Below are positions 8,754 through 17,565 of a stretch of 64,000 nt of DNA, piece by piece (within the stretch, counting starts at the first letter, position 1; each line of letters opens with the position of its first letter). The translations under genes and the position numbers were made by a program. The notes under the pieces are model-generated. The model saw only the letters and a list, made by a program, of their open reading frames with translations, did not search any database and was not told where the DNA came from. The stretch comes from Bacteroidota bacterium (GTDB lineage Bacteria; Bacteroidota; Bacteroidia; Flavobacteriales; Flavobacteriaceae). The stretch is from the NCBI GenBank assembly GCA_018267095.1, contig JAFDZC010000019.1, positions 124,001-188,000 on the forward strand, given 5' to 3'.

Positions 8754-11543
8754 ATGAAATCTAAACTGGTTATCGCTCTGCTTTTCATTGGACTACTGAC
8801 TTTTGCTCAAAACAAAGGAACCATTACCGGAACACTCACCGATAAAGATGCCAACAACGCACCGCTGCCTTTTGCCAATGCACTGATTAAAGGAACACAA
8901 ATGGGCGCGACCACCAACGAAAAAGGCGTCTACAGCTTGACTGTGGCACCCGGAAATTACACTTTGGTTTTTAGCTTTTTAGGCTATGAGAATCTGGAAG
9001 TTCCTGTGAGCGTTGCTGCCGGACAAACCGTAACGGTCAACCGCGCTTTGGGCTCGGGCAGTTATAAATTGCAAGATGTCGTGGTCAAAGCCTCGGGCGG
9101 ACGCGAGAAAGAAACCGCCACCATGCTCGATCAGAAAAAAGCCGTTGAAATCAAACAAAGCATCGGAGCGCAAGAAATGGCACGCAAAGGCGTGAGCGAT
9201 GTTGAAGAAGGCCTCACAAAAATTACCGGAATTACCAAAGTAGGTTCGCGCGGTTTGTTTGTTCGCGGACTTGAAGATCGATACAACAATTTACTCATTA
9301 ATGATTTGGCCGCACCGACCAACAATCCGTTTAAAAAGATTGTACCGCTGGATTTGTTTCCGACGGATATTGTGAGCGTGATTGAAGTTTTTAAAACCTT
9401 TAACCCGAATATTTACGGTGATTTTGCCGGCGGAACGTTTAACATCGCTACTTCGGCCACCGGAAAAAGTCAAACCAAAATCAGTTTTGGTGTGGGCTAT
9501 ACGACCGATAACAACTTGAGCCGTTTTTTAATGGCTGACGACACCAACACCACCAAAGGATTTTTCGGACTCATTGGCAGTGATCGTCAATTGCCGAGCG
9601 CTTTTGGAAGCGTGCCGTCGAATGCGAGTTTATCGTCAGAAGATTCCAAAAACAAAGTCAAAAACGGTTGGAATGTCAACGACCGATTGAGTCCGCTGAA
9701 TACCAGTGTAGGTATTTTGCATTCAGAGAAATTTGACTTTTCGAACAACCGAAAACTTTCGTATTTGTTCTCGCTCAATTTTGACAATGCTTACAAGGTG
9801 AGAGACGGTGTGAACAATACCATCAATGCCAACGGTGAATTCAACAACCATTTGCACGGAAAAGAAAGCGCTTATAAAACCAATGTTTCTTCTTTGTTGT
9901 CGATGGAATTCAAAACCAATCGCTGGAAGTTTTGGGGCAATACGATGTTTTTGCGCTCTACCGAAAGCACCATTTTGGACCAAATCGGAACTTTTGACGG
10001 AAACACCGCGAGTTATATTTTAAAACGCACCAATCAATTTGAGGTTTCTGATTATTTAAACGGACAAATCTTTGCGCAATACAACTTGACCGAAGATAAA
10101 AACCAAACCATCAAAGCGGGCGGTTCATTTGCCAAAACCTCTTATCAGCAACCGGATCGCAAGTTTTTTAGTGCCGCTCCGCAAGGCGATGGTCAGGGAA
10201 TTATCAACTATGGTGGCAATAACTTTATCAAACAATATTTAGACATTACCGGAAATTTCTTTTACGCACATTTGTTGGAATATAACTTGAAATTCGGCTC
10301 GGGCGATGAAAAGAAAAATCGTTTGACGATTGGTTATAACGGCAACGGCAACAACGCCAAAACTTCGTATCGCTTTGTGTTCATTAGAGAAAATCAGCCG
10401 AGCCAAGGAGCCTTTAGCGTTCCGGTGAATAGTCTTGACAGTTATTTGAATGAAGATTTTTCGCTGAACAATATATATTATGCCGAAGGTTCTAATGCTT
10501 CGTACAAAACCAAACTCAACGAATTTACTAACGCTGGTTACGCTAATTTACTTTTAAACTTTGGTGCGTTTGAAATCAACGGAGGTTTGCGTTTTGAAAA
10601 ATACACGCGTGAAATTAAATACCGCTTCAATGGCGCTTTTACCGATCCGTACAGCAAGAAAACCATTGACAAAAATTATATCTTGCCTTCGGTGAATGTA
10701 AAATATGCACTCAATGAAAAGAGTAACTTGCGTTTGGCGGTTTCAAAAACGTACACCAAACCGGTACTCATGGAAGCTTTGCCGATTACCATTATCAATG
10801 CCGACAACACCAGCCAACAAGGGAATCCGTTTGCGGTGAACAGCGATAATTTAAACGCTGATTTAAAGTATGAACTTTTTCCGACGTCCAAAGAAATGTT
10901 TGCCGTGGGTGTGTTCGGAAAGAAAATCGACAACCCGATTGAGCGCACATACAAAGCAGATGCCGGTGGACAAATTACCACATTTTTGAATTCTGACGAT
11001 GCTACTTTGTATGGTGTTGAATTAGAATGGGGCGTTGAACTCAGCCGTTTGAGCAAAAGTTTATCGGCTTTTTCTTGGGGCTTCAACACATCGATTATGC
11101 AAACCCGAGTAAATGTGGCCGACAAAACGGTGAATCCTGATGGTTTGACCAGCACATCTATCGAGACACACAAAAGCAGAGACTTGCAAGGCGCATCTAA
11201 ATGGCTCATCAATTCTGATTTGAAATACCAATTCAACTTTAGAAAAGACTGGAGCAACACTTTGACTTTGGTTTATTCTGTTTTTGGCAAACGCATCTAC
11301 AGCGTTGGAACTGCCAACCTCGACCATATTTATGAATTGCCGGTAAGCCGATTAGATTTGGTTTTGGGCAGCAAAATTGGCGAGCACTGGAATTTGAAAT
11401 TCTCTGCCGACAACTTGCTTAACCCGAAAGAATACTATCAGTTAGGCGACAACAACAAAACCACTATTTACGCTGACAGTCGCTATGTACAAGACTACAA
11501 ACGCGGCGTTGGATTTTCGATGAGTGTAGGCTATACGTTCTAA
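8754..11543 (+). CDS. TonB-dependent outer-membrane receptor with N-terminal carboxypeptidase-regulatory-like domain
   Basis: A 929-residue protein. A signal peptide (MKSKLVIALLFIGLLTFAQ) precedes a CarboxypepD_reg-like domain at about 24-112 (GTITGTLTDKDANNAPLPF through VVVKASGG). The plug domain follows at about 125-240, with VSDVEEGLTKITGITKVGSRGLFVRGLEDRY split here by eye, then a beta-barrel to the terminal aromatic residue (GVGFSMSVGYTF). Such receptors import a large ligand across the outer membrane using TonB energy. The gene lies divergent from phoB, carries a PHO-box-like promoter, and is followed by a beta-helix lipoprotein under a similar promoter. A role in phosphate or organophosphorus uptake under phosphate limitation is therefore likely but inferred. 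Confidence 0.88.
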   Translation: MKSKLVIALLFIGLLTFAQNKGTITGTLTDKDANNAPLPFANALIKGTQMGATTNEKGVYSLTVAPGNYTLVFSFLGYENLEVPVSVAAGQTVTVNRALGSGSYKLQDVVVKASGGREKETATMLDQKKAVEIKQSIGAQEMARKGVSDVEEGLTKITGITKVGSRGLFVRGLEDRYNNLLINDLAAPTNNPFKKIVPLDLFPTDIVSVIEVFKTFNPNIYGDFAGGTFNIATSATGKSQTKISFGVGYTTDNNLSRFLMADDTNTTKGFFGLIGSDRQLPSAFGSVPSNASLSSEDSKNKVKNGWNVNDRLSPLNTSVGILHSEKFDFSNNRKLSYLFSLNFDNAYKVRDGVNNTINANGEFNNHLHGKESAYKTNVSSLLSMEFKTNRWKFWGNTMFLRSTESTILDQIGTFDGNTASYILKRTNQFEVSDYLNGQIFAQYNLTEDKNQTIKAGGSFAKTSYQQPDRKFFSAAPQGDGQGIINYGGNNFIKQYLDITGNFFYAHLLEYNLKFGSGDEKKNRLTIGYNGNGNNAKTSYRFVFIRENQPSQGAFSVPVNSLDSYLNEDFSLNNIYYAEGSNASYKTKLNEFTNAGYANLLLNFGAFEINGGLRFEKYTREIKYRFNGAFTDPYSKKTIDKNYILPSVNVKYALNEKSNLRLAVSKTYTKPVLMEALPITIINADNTSQQGNPFAVNSDNLNADLKYELFPTSKEMFAVGVFGKKIDNPIERTYKADAGGQITTFLNSDDATLYGVELEWGVELSRLSKSLSAFSWGFNTSIMQTRVNVADKTVNPDGLTSTSIETHKSRDLQGASKWLINSDLKYQFNFRKDWSNTLTLVYSVFGKRIYSVGTANLDHIYELPVSRLDLVLGSKIGEHWNLKFSADNLLNPKEYYQLGDNNKTTIYADSRYVQDYKRGVGFSMSVGYTF

Positions 11544-11591
11544 AAATTAAGAGCTCCTTGGTAACATTAAATTTACCATAACCTTTGATTT

Positions 11592-11649
11592 ATATAACTT
11601 TTTTGTAACGATAATCTAACCGCTTTCAAATTTGGGGCAGCTAGCTTTG
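11592..11649 (+). promoter_or_regulatory. Second PHO-box-like direct-repeat array and TAnnTTTG promoter
   Basis: 7-mers at 11-bp period: ATATAAC (11592-11598), TTGTAAC (11603-11609) and ATCTAAC (11614-11620), with a degenerate TTCAAAT at 11625-11631. A perfect -7 box TAGCTTTG occupies 11642-11649 and starts 22 bp after the third box ends, exactly as in the promoter at 8651-8730. Further TAAC words at 11562 and 11579 are out of register. It drives the lipoprotein gene at 11677. Confidence 0.6.
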
Positions 11650-11676
11650 TATCAACAAAAAAACCAAAAAAACAAC

Positions 11677-12867
11677 ATGAAAAAATCATTCTTTACACTA
11701 TTATTATTTGCCGGTTTGTTCGCGTCTTGTACCTCTAATGACGACGATGAAGTAAGCACACCAACTCCAAAAACAGGTGAGATTACAGGCGAGATAACTT
11801 CTGATGTTACCTATGCTTTAGGCAACTACACCTTGAAGGGAATCGTAAAAGTAAAACCGGGCGCTACTTTGACTTTTGATGCCGGATCAACGATTACTTG
11901 TGATATCGCCACAGGCGACAACGCATTGGTGGTTTTAAATGGCGGAAAACTCATCATCAATGGAACTGCTTCACAACCGGTAGTGTTTACTGAAAAAAAT
12001 AAAACACCGGGCAACTGGGGCGGTATCATCATGTATGGCGATGCACCTATTACAGCGGCTTCAGGTGCTGCTACAGCTTTATCTGAAGACGGAAACGTAC
12101 AGACTTATGGCGGAACCAACCCAACGCACAACGGCGGAACTTTGCGTTACGTTCGCGTTGAATATGCTGGAAAAAAATTAGGTGACGGTCAAAAAGAAAA
12201 CAATGCCTTTACTTTTTATTCTTGCGGATCAGGGACTATTCTAGACCACTTGGTTGCTTATAAAGGAGCAGACGATGGTTATGAATTCTTCGGAGGAACC
12301 GTAAGCGCAACCAACTTGGTATCTTACGGAAACTTTGACGATGCCTTTGATTGGCAAGACGGTTGGAGAGGGCAAAACAATGAAAACTGGTACGCCTACC
12401 AAACCAGCAAAGGAAACTTTGGTATGGAGATCGAAGCTTCAAACAACAACAATGCTTTTGGCCCAAAAATCAGCAAAATTACATTGAGAAAAGCGGCAGG
12501 AACTACCCCGGAATCTGATACAGATATTCAAGTAGATGCTTTTCAGTTCAAAAAAGAAGGCAACGGTGAATACGACAACATCATCATTGACGGTTATGGT
12601 GATTATACTGTAGGAAGCACTGTTTATCACGGTTCTGCGGTAAAAATTCAAGATACCAATACCAACACCAACCAAGTAAATGGCGGCAAACTAAAATTGA
12701 CCAATGTTAAAATTGTCAACACAGCGGTAACCACTCCGATTGGAGCTACTGATGCCATCAGCGTATCATTTCCAGCAGGTAATTTTACAACCAGCACGTC
12801 AGCAACTGGGGCGAGCATCAACAACGGAAATTGGTCGAATGTAGACGGAACTAATTTGGTCCAATAG
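11677..12867 (+). CDS. Parallel beta-helix surface lipoprotein
   Basis: 396 residues. The N-terminus MKKSFFTLLLFAGLFASC ends in a lipobox (LFASC), followed by an acidic tether (SNDDDE), so the protein is a lipoprotein. The body has repeated beta-helix rungs such as LKGIVKVKPGATLTFDAGST and KLIINGTASQPVVFTEKN, then GNWGGIIMYGDAPI and YGGTNPTHNGGTLRYVRVEYAG. These match a Bacteroidota family of unknown function sometimes mis-annotated as multidrug transporter. No T9SS tail is present. A longer frame begins at 11632, but the signal sequence fixes ATG 11677. It sits downstream of the TonB receptor and has its own PHO-box-like promoter. It may capture or process the ligand of that receptor; this is inference. 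Confidence 0.75.
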   Translation: MKKSFFTLLLFAGLFASCTSNDDDEVSTPTPKTGEITGEITSDVTYALGNYTLKGIVKVKPGATLTFDAGSTITCDIATGDNALVVLNGGKLIINGTASQPVVFTEKNKTPGNWGGIIMYGDAPITAASGAATALSEDGNVQTYGGTNPTHNGGTLRYVRVEYAGKKLGDGQKENNAFTFYSCGSGTILDHLVAYKGADDGYEFFGGTVSATNLVSYGNFDDAFDWQDGWRGQNNENWYAYQTSKGNFGMEIEASNNNNAFGPKISKITLRKAAGTTPESDTDIQVDAFQFKKEGNGEYDNIIIDGYGDYTVGSTVYHGSAVKIQDTNTNTNQVNGGKLKLTNVKIVNTAVTTPIGATDAISVSFPAGNFTTSTSATGASINNGNWSNVDGTNLVQ

Positions 12868-12892
12868 TACCCAATAATTGCACTATATTTTT

Positions 12893-12927
12893 GAAAAGAG
12901 CACTTCTGTATGGGAGTGCTTTTTTTA
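12893..12927 (+). terminator. Rho-independent terminator of the beta-helix lipoprotein gene
   Basis: AGCACT (12899-12904) pairs with AGTGCT (12915-12920), followed by an eight-base T run; the A-rich left flank allows the stem to extend. Confidence 0.8.
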
Positions 12928-12973
12928 TGATTCATTTATGAAATTTATTTCTATCTTTACCGCGGTGAATTAT

Positions 12974-13294
12974 ATGAAAACGAACCTACTACATATCGCC
13001 CTGTTTTTTACTTTGTTTTGCTCTACAGCTGTGATGGCTCAAGACAACAGACAAAGCACGAATGCCGATGTTTTGGGTTTTTATCCGAATCCGGTAAGCA
13101 ACGGAAAAATTTTCATTACTTCTAAAACTTCCCTAGATAAAGACATCACAATTTTTGATGTTCTCGGTAAAAAGGTTTTGCAGACCACCATCAACTCTAA
13201 AGAGCTCTCTATTTCCAACTTATTACCGGGTGTCTATATCATCAAAATCCGCGAAGGCGAAGCAACTACCACTAGAAAATTGATAGTCAAGTAG
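12974..13294 (+). CDS. Short secreted protein consisting almost only of a T9SS type A sorting domain
   Basis: 106 residues from ATG 12974. A signal peptide (MKTNLLHIALFFTLFCSTAVMAQ) is followed by about 10 linker residues and then a complete T9SS type A C-terminal domain: LGFYPNPVSNGKIFI, DITIFDVLGKKVLQ, LLPGVYIIKIREGE, KLIVK. There is essentially no cargo between signal and sorting domain. An upstream in-frame start at 12878 would overlap the preceding terminator and is not preferred. A -7-like TATCTTTA lies at 12952-12959. It could be a remnant of a larger T9SS protein or a deliberate small protein; no function can be assigned. Confidence 0.75.
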   Translation: MKTNLLHIALFFTLFCSTAVMAQDNRQSTNADVLGFYPNPVSNGKIFITSKTSLDKDITIFDVLGKKVLQTTINSKELSISNLLPGVYIIKIREGEATTTRKLIVK

Positions 13295-13346
13295 TTGTTT
13301 TAACATTTTATCTTTTCTTAAATTTTATTTTACCTAAATTTCTTTT

Positions 13347-13374
13347 TTGTAAAGGAATTTACTTTCTATATTTG
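13347..13374 (+). promoter_or_regulatory. Flavobacterial promoter for the T9SS protein gene at 13401
   Basis: TTG at 13347-13349 and a perfect TATATTTG (13367-13374) are separated by 17 bases, matching the TTG/TAnnTTTG promoter type of Bacteroidota. The start codon lies 26 bp downstream. Confidence 0.7.
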
Positions 13375-13400
13375 TAGTCCGAAATATTAAAAACTCGAAA

Positions 13401-15098
13401 ATGAAAAAACTTTACATTTTGTTGTGCGCTGTAGTGAGTTCAGCGTCTTTTGCCCAAACTTTTTATTCTGAAAATATGGGTACTCCTTCTGGAACTACGG
13501 CCATTAGTGCAAACGTATTTCAAAACTCAGCTCCGATTGTTTATTCTGGTACAGCTGACGTTCGTGCTACTTCTCCATCATCAGGTTACAATGGTTCTTC
13601 AGCCGGTGGTAACGTTTTAATCAATGCTGTTGATGAGTATTTCCAAATTGATGGTTTGAATAGTTCAGCATACAATTCAGCAGATTTACAATTGTCTTTT
13701 GGTATCAATACACAAACCAACGTTTCAAACGTTTTAACTGTTGAAGTAAGTACAGACGGAGGAACTAATTGGGCACCTCTTAGCTATACTCCTAGTGCTA
13801 CAGGTTGGACATTGGCCACTATTGGTGGCGGAACCATTCCTTCAGCTGCAACCCTTTCTATTCGTTTTAAATCGACCAGTACCTCGCAATTCAGAATTGA
13901 CGATGTTAAATTGAGTAGTGTTTCAGCTTCTTGTACTTTGTCATTAGGTTCAGCTACCGGAGTTTGCGATGCTTTCAATTTCGGAACCGACACTTATACA
14001 GCAACCATTCCTTATATTGGTGGTGGCAATGCTACCTATGTAGTGACTCCAAATGCAGGTACTGTAGGCGGTGATGATGTTTCAACTGTTGCTGCTGGTA
14101 ATATCATTATTACAGGTATTCCTGAAGGGACTAATTTGGTAGTTACTGTAACAGGAGGTACTTGTAATACTTCAGCTACTTTAAACTCACCTGAGTGTAA
14201 ACCAGTCAACCCACTACCTTTTCACGAGCATTTTAACTATGCTGCTGGCGCTTCATTGGGAGCTCAAGAATCTTGGACCAACATCAACTCAGGTGACAAC
14301 ATTGTTGCCGCTGCTGGTAGCTTATCGTATCCAAATGTAGGAACTTCTGGCAACTCAGTTACTTTTACTGGCGCAGGTATTGACTGTTTCTCACCGTTTA
14401 CACCAGCTACTTCCGGAACTGTATATGCTTCATTTATGGTAAACGTAGCTGACATGACAAACGTAACAACTGATTTGGCTGAAACATATTTTGCAGCTCT
14501 AACGGATGCTACTAAATCTTTCAAAGCTAGAATGTTTGTAAAGAGAAACGGAACGCAATTCCAATTAGGATTTGATGCTGCTTCAACTACAACCAACTAC
14601 GACGCAACTCTAAGAAATATAGGTGAAGTAGTTTATGTTGTAATGGGTTATGATTTTGGAACGAACACTTTGAGCTGCTGGTTGAATCCAGATTTGACAA
14701 GCTTCAACGCTTCAACTCCGGCTACTTTAACATCAACTCCAGCTACAGCTATTACTGAACTAGGTGGTTTTATCATCCGTCAAGATGCTGATAACAGAAC
14801 GCCAAGTATGGTGTTTGACGAGTTGAACATTGCTACTGATATTGCTAGCTTATTGGCTGTTAAACAAAACAACATTGCAGGTTTAGAGGTTTATCCAAAC
14901 CCTGCTAACGATGTATTGTATATCAATACTGCTGCTAACCTTGAGAAAAACGTTGTAATCTATGACGTTTTAGGAAAACAAGTATTGAGCACAACTGCTA
15001 CAAACTCTGTAAACGTTGCTTCTTTGAAATCAGGTATGTACATCTTGAAAATTACTGAAGCAGGTAAAACTTCTACCAGTAAATTGGTGATTAAGTAA
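13401..15098 (+). CDS. Large secreted T9SS type A sorting domain protein
   Basis: 565 residues with a signal peptide (MKKLYILLCAVVSSASFAQ). The first part (about 20-175) is a beta-sandwich-like region rich in S, T, N and G (VLTVEVSTDGGTNWAPLSY and IRFKSTSTSQFRIDDVKLS), resembling choice-of-anchor/galactose-binding-like domains. A middle Ig-like segment carries paired cysteines (CTLSLG, CNTSATLNSPEC). A second beta-sandwich follows at about 275-475 (FHEHFNYAAG through GFIIRQDADNRTPSMVFDEL), similar to the LamG-like/concanavalin fold in such proteins. The T9SS type A domain ends the protein (LEVYPNPANDVLYI, LKSGMYILKIT, KLVIK). Codon third positions look more AT-rich than in neighbouring genes. 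The role is likely a surface or secreted binding protein; the ligand is unknown. Confidence 0.8.
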   Translation: MKKLYILLCAVVSSASFAQTFYSENMGTPSGTTAISANVFQNSAPIVYSGTADVRATSPSSGYNGSSAGGNVLINAVDEYFQIDGLNSSAYNSADLQLSFGINTQTNVSNVLTVEVSTDGGTNWAPLSYTPSATGWTLATIGGGTIPSAATLSIRFKSTSTSQFRIDDVKLSSVSASCTLSLGSATGVCDAFNFGTDTYTATIPYIGGGNATYVVTPNAGTVGGDDVSTVAAGNIIITGIPEGTNLVVTVTGGTCNTSATLNSPECKPVNPLPFHEHFNYAAGASLGAQESWTNINSGDNIVAAAGSLSYPNVGTSGNSVTFTGAGIDCFSPFTPATSGTVYASFMVNVADMTNVTTDLAETYFAALTDATKSFKARMFVKRNGTQFQLGFDAASTTTNYDATLRNIGEVVYVVMGYDFGTNTLSCWLNPDLTSFNASTPATLTSTPATAITELGGFIIRQDADNRTPSMVFDELNIATDIASLLAVKQNNIAGLEVYPNPANDVLYINTAANLEKNVVIYDVLGKQVLSTTATNSVNVASLKSGMYILKITEAGKTSTSKLVIK

Positions 15099-15120
15099 TC
15101 ATTACCAACATAGAACAAAA

Positions 15121-15150
15121 AACGCCAACCCAACCGTTGGCGTTTTTTTT
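15121..15150 (+). terminator. Rho-independent terminator after the T9SS protein gene
   Basis: AACGCCAAC (15121-15129) pairs perfectly with GTTGGCGTT (15136-15144), followed by a T run to 15150. Confidence 0.9.
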
Positions 15151-15184
15151 ATTGATATTTTTGCTTTCCGAAAAAGAACTTTGA

Positions 15185-16165
15185 TTGATTACTCCTGACG
15201 ACATATTTACCCTAAACAGCCGCAAAGCCTTTGATAAACTGGCGCTTAAAGTGTTTAGATATCAATTCGAGCACAATACAGTATACAGAGCTTTTTGCAA
15301 TTATTTGAAAGTGGATGTTCAGAAGGTAAAATCTCTTGGGCAGATTCCGTTTTTGCCGATACAGTTTTTTAAAAGTCACCAGGTAATCTGCGGTCAGCCG
15401 AATATCGAGCAAATCTTTACCAGCAGCGGAACCACAGGCATGAGCACCAGCCGTCATTTGGTTAGTGATGTTTCGCTCTACGAGCAAAGCTATCGTTTGG
15501 GCTTTTCTGAATTTTACGGAAACATCCAAGATTATGTGGTTTTGGCCTTGCTTCCATCCTATTTAGAGCGTGAAGGTTCTTCGTTGATTTATATGGTCGA
15601 TGATCTCATCCAAAGCAGTCAACATCCCGAAAGCGGATTTTATCTGCACAACTTAGACGAGCTTGCTCAAAAACTCAAAACCCTTGATGCTTCCGGACAA
15701 AATGTACTGCTCATCGGAGTTACTTATGCTTTGTTGGATTTAATCGAGCGACATTCATTTGCGCTGCAAAATACCATTGTCATGGAAACCGGCGGCATGA
15801 AAGGCCAACGTCGTGAACTCATCCGTGAAGAATTGCATCAGATTTTGTGTGCGGGTTTTGGGGTATCGTCGATTCACTCAGAATACGGCATGACCGAATT
15901 GCTCTCACAAGCTTATTCGCTGGGCAACGGCATTTTTGAGTGTCCGCCTTGGATGCATATTTTGGTACGCGACACCGAAGACCCATTGCAATATATTGAT
16001 TTCGGAAAAACGGGCGGCATCAACGTGATTGATTTGGCCAACCTGAATTCATGCGCGTTTATTGCTACCCAAGATTTAGGCAAACAACATCCTGGCGGCA
16101 GCTTTGAAGTGCTCGGGCGATTTGACCACAGCGACATCCGCGGCTGTAATCTGATGGTGATGTAA
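15185..16165 (+). CDS. LuxE-like acyl-protein synthetase / acyltransferase family protein
   Basis: 326 residues. The adenylation-type motif TSSGTTGMSTSRHLV (about residues 80-94) and NIVMETGGMKGQRRELIREE, SIHSEYGMTELLSQAYS match the LuxE/acyl-protein synthetase branch of the ANL superfamily, which activates carboxylic acids as acyl-adenylates. The frame is closed by TGA at 15182-15184 and has no ATG before residue 85, so translation must start at or very near the TTG at 15185, which places the conserved ITPDDIF at the N-terminus. In flavobacteria these genes occur singly; the substrate is unknown. The stop is a few bases from the convergent tyrS stop. Confidence 0.8.
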   Translation: MITPDDIFTLNSRKAFDKLALKVFRYQFEHNTVYRAFCNYLKVDVQKVKSLGQIPFLPIQFFKSHQVICGQPNIEQIFTSSGTTGMSTSRHLVSDVSLYEQSYRLGFSEFYGNIQDYVVLALLPSYLEREGSSLIYMVDDLIQSSQHPESGFYLHNLDELAQKLKTLDASGQNVLLIGVTYALLDLIERHSFALQNTIVMETGGMKGQRRELIREELHQILCAGFGVSSIHSEYGMTELLSQAYSLGNGIFECPPWMHILVRDTEDPLQYIDFGKTGGINVIDLANLNSCAFIATQDLGKQHPGGSFEVLGRFDHSDIRGCNLMVM

Positions 16166-16171
16166 AGTGAA

Positions 16172-17470
16172 TTATACTACGCTGAGTACAAAGTAATTTT
16201 TCTTTCCGCGCTGCAAAAGTACAAACTGATCGTTGATCAAATCAGCGGCGGTTAGGCTAAAACCTTCCGCTACCTTTTCGCGATTGACCGAAATCGAGTT
16301 TTCTTGCAAAGCTCTTCTGGCCTCGCCGTTTGATTTTAAAAAGCCCGTTTTTTCGTTGAGCAAAACCACAATGTCTATGCCCGCTTCAACTTCAGCTTTG
16401 GAAATTTCAGCTTGCGGAACTCCGTCAAAAACTTCCAAAAATGTCGCAGCATCCAATTGCTTTAAATCATCAGCCGTTGCATTGCCAAACAAAATATTCG
16501 AAGCTTGTACTGCTTTTTCATACGCTTCTTTTGAATGTACAAACACCGTTACTTCTTCGGCCAATTTGCGTTGTAAAACACGTAAATGCGGTGCCTGTTG
16601 GTGTTCTTCAATTAAAGTATTGATGGTTGGCTCATCCAGAAACGTAAATATCTTGATGTATTTTTCGGCATCCACATCTGTCGTATTGAGCCAAAATTGA
16701 TAGAATTTATACACAGAAGTTTTGTCGGCATCCAACCAAATATTTCCGCCTTCAGATTTGCCGAATTTAGAACCATCCGCCTTGGTAATCAGCGGACAAG
16801 TCATCGCAAAAGCTTCTTTAGCACCTTCGGGATTCATACGGCGAACGAGCTCGGTTCCGGTGGTAATATTGCCCCACTGATCGCTTCCGCCCATTTGCAA
16901 AACGCAGTTGTAATGTTTGTGCAGATGGTAAAAATCGTATCCTTGAATAAGTTGGTAGGTAAACTCGGTAAACGACATGCCTTCGCCTTCGCCCGACAAG
17001 CGTTTCTTGACTGAATCTTTGGCCATCATATAATTGACAGTGATGCGTTTTCCTACCTCACGAGCAAAATCAATAAAGGTGAAATTTTTCATCCAATCAT
17101 AGTTGTTCACCAAAATCGGCGCATTGGCTGCAGTTGAATTAAAATCGATAAAGCGCGAGAGAACTTGTTTGATGCCTTCAACATTGTGATTGAGTGTGGC
17201 CTCGTCAAGCAAATTGCGCTCGTCTGATTTTCCGGATGGATCACCAATCATACCGGTCGCACCACCGACCAAAGCAATCGGTTTGTGCCCGAAACGCTCC
17301 AAATGTACCAGCAAAATAATCGGTACCAAACTGCCAATATGCAACGAATCTGAAGTCGGATCAAAACCAATATAAGCGGTGGTCATTTCTTTGAGTAATT
17401 GTTCTTCAGTTCCGGGCATCATATCGTGCACCAGTCCGCGCCATTGCAATTCTGCTACTAAATTTTTCAT
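16172..17470 (-). CDS. tyrS: Tyrosyl-tRNA synthetase
   Basis: 432 residues, normal TyrRS length. Class I signature HIGS at residues 44-47 (SLHIGSLVP), the tyrosine-binding region [28 protein letters not shown] and the second signature KFGKSEGGN are all present. A C-terminal S4 RNA-binding domain follows ([21 protein letters not shown] split by eye from about residue 375). The enzyme charges tRNA-Tyr with tyrosine in the cytoplasm. Single-gene unit, divergent from the SDR gene. Confidence 0.97.
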   Translation of the reverse strand: MKNLVAELQWRGLVHDMMPGTEEQLLKEMTTAYIGFDPTSDSLHIGSLVPIILLVHLERFGHKPIALVGGATGMIGDPSGKSDERNLLDEATLNHNVEGIKQVLSRFIDFNSTAANAPILVNNYDWMKNFTFIDFAREVGKRITVNYMMAKDSVKKRLSGEGEGMSFTEFTYQLIQGYDFYHLHKHYNCVLQMGGSDQWGNITTGTELVRRMNPEGAKEAFAMTCPLITKADGSKFGKSEGGNIWLDADKTSVYKFYQFWLNTTDVDAEKYIKIFTFLDEPTINTLIEEHQQAPHLRVLQRKLAEEVTVFVHSKEAYEKAVQASNILFGNATADDLKQLDAATFLEVFDGVPQAEISKAEVEAGIDIVVLLNEKTGFLKSNGEARRALQENSISVNREKVAEGFSLTAADLINDQFVLLQRGKKNYFVLSVV

Positions 17471-17565
17471 ATCGATGTTGTTAACGGCCGTTTGATTATT
17501 TCGGCGAGCGCAAAGATAGTTATTTGTAGAATTTGAAAATCGAACAATCTATTTATCTTTACAAA

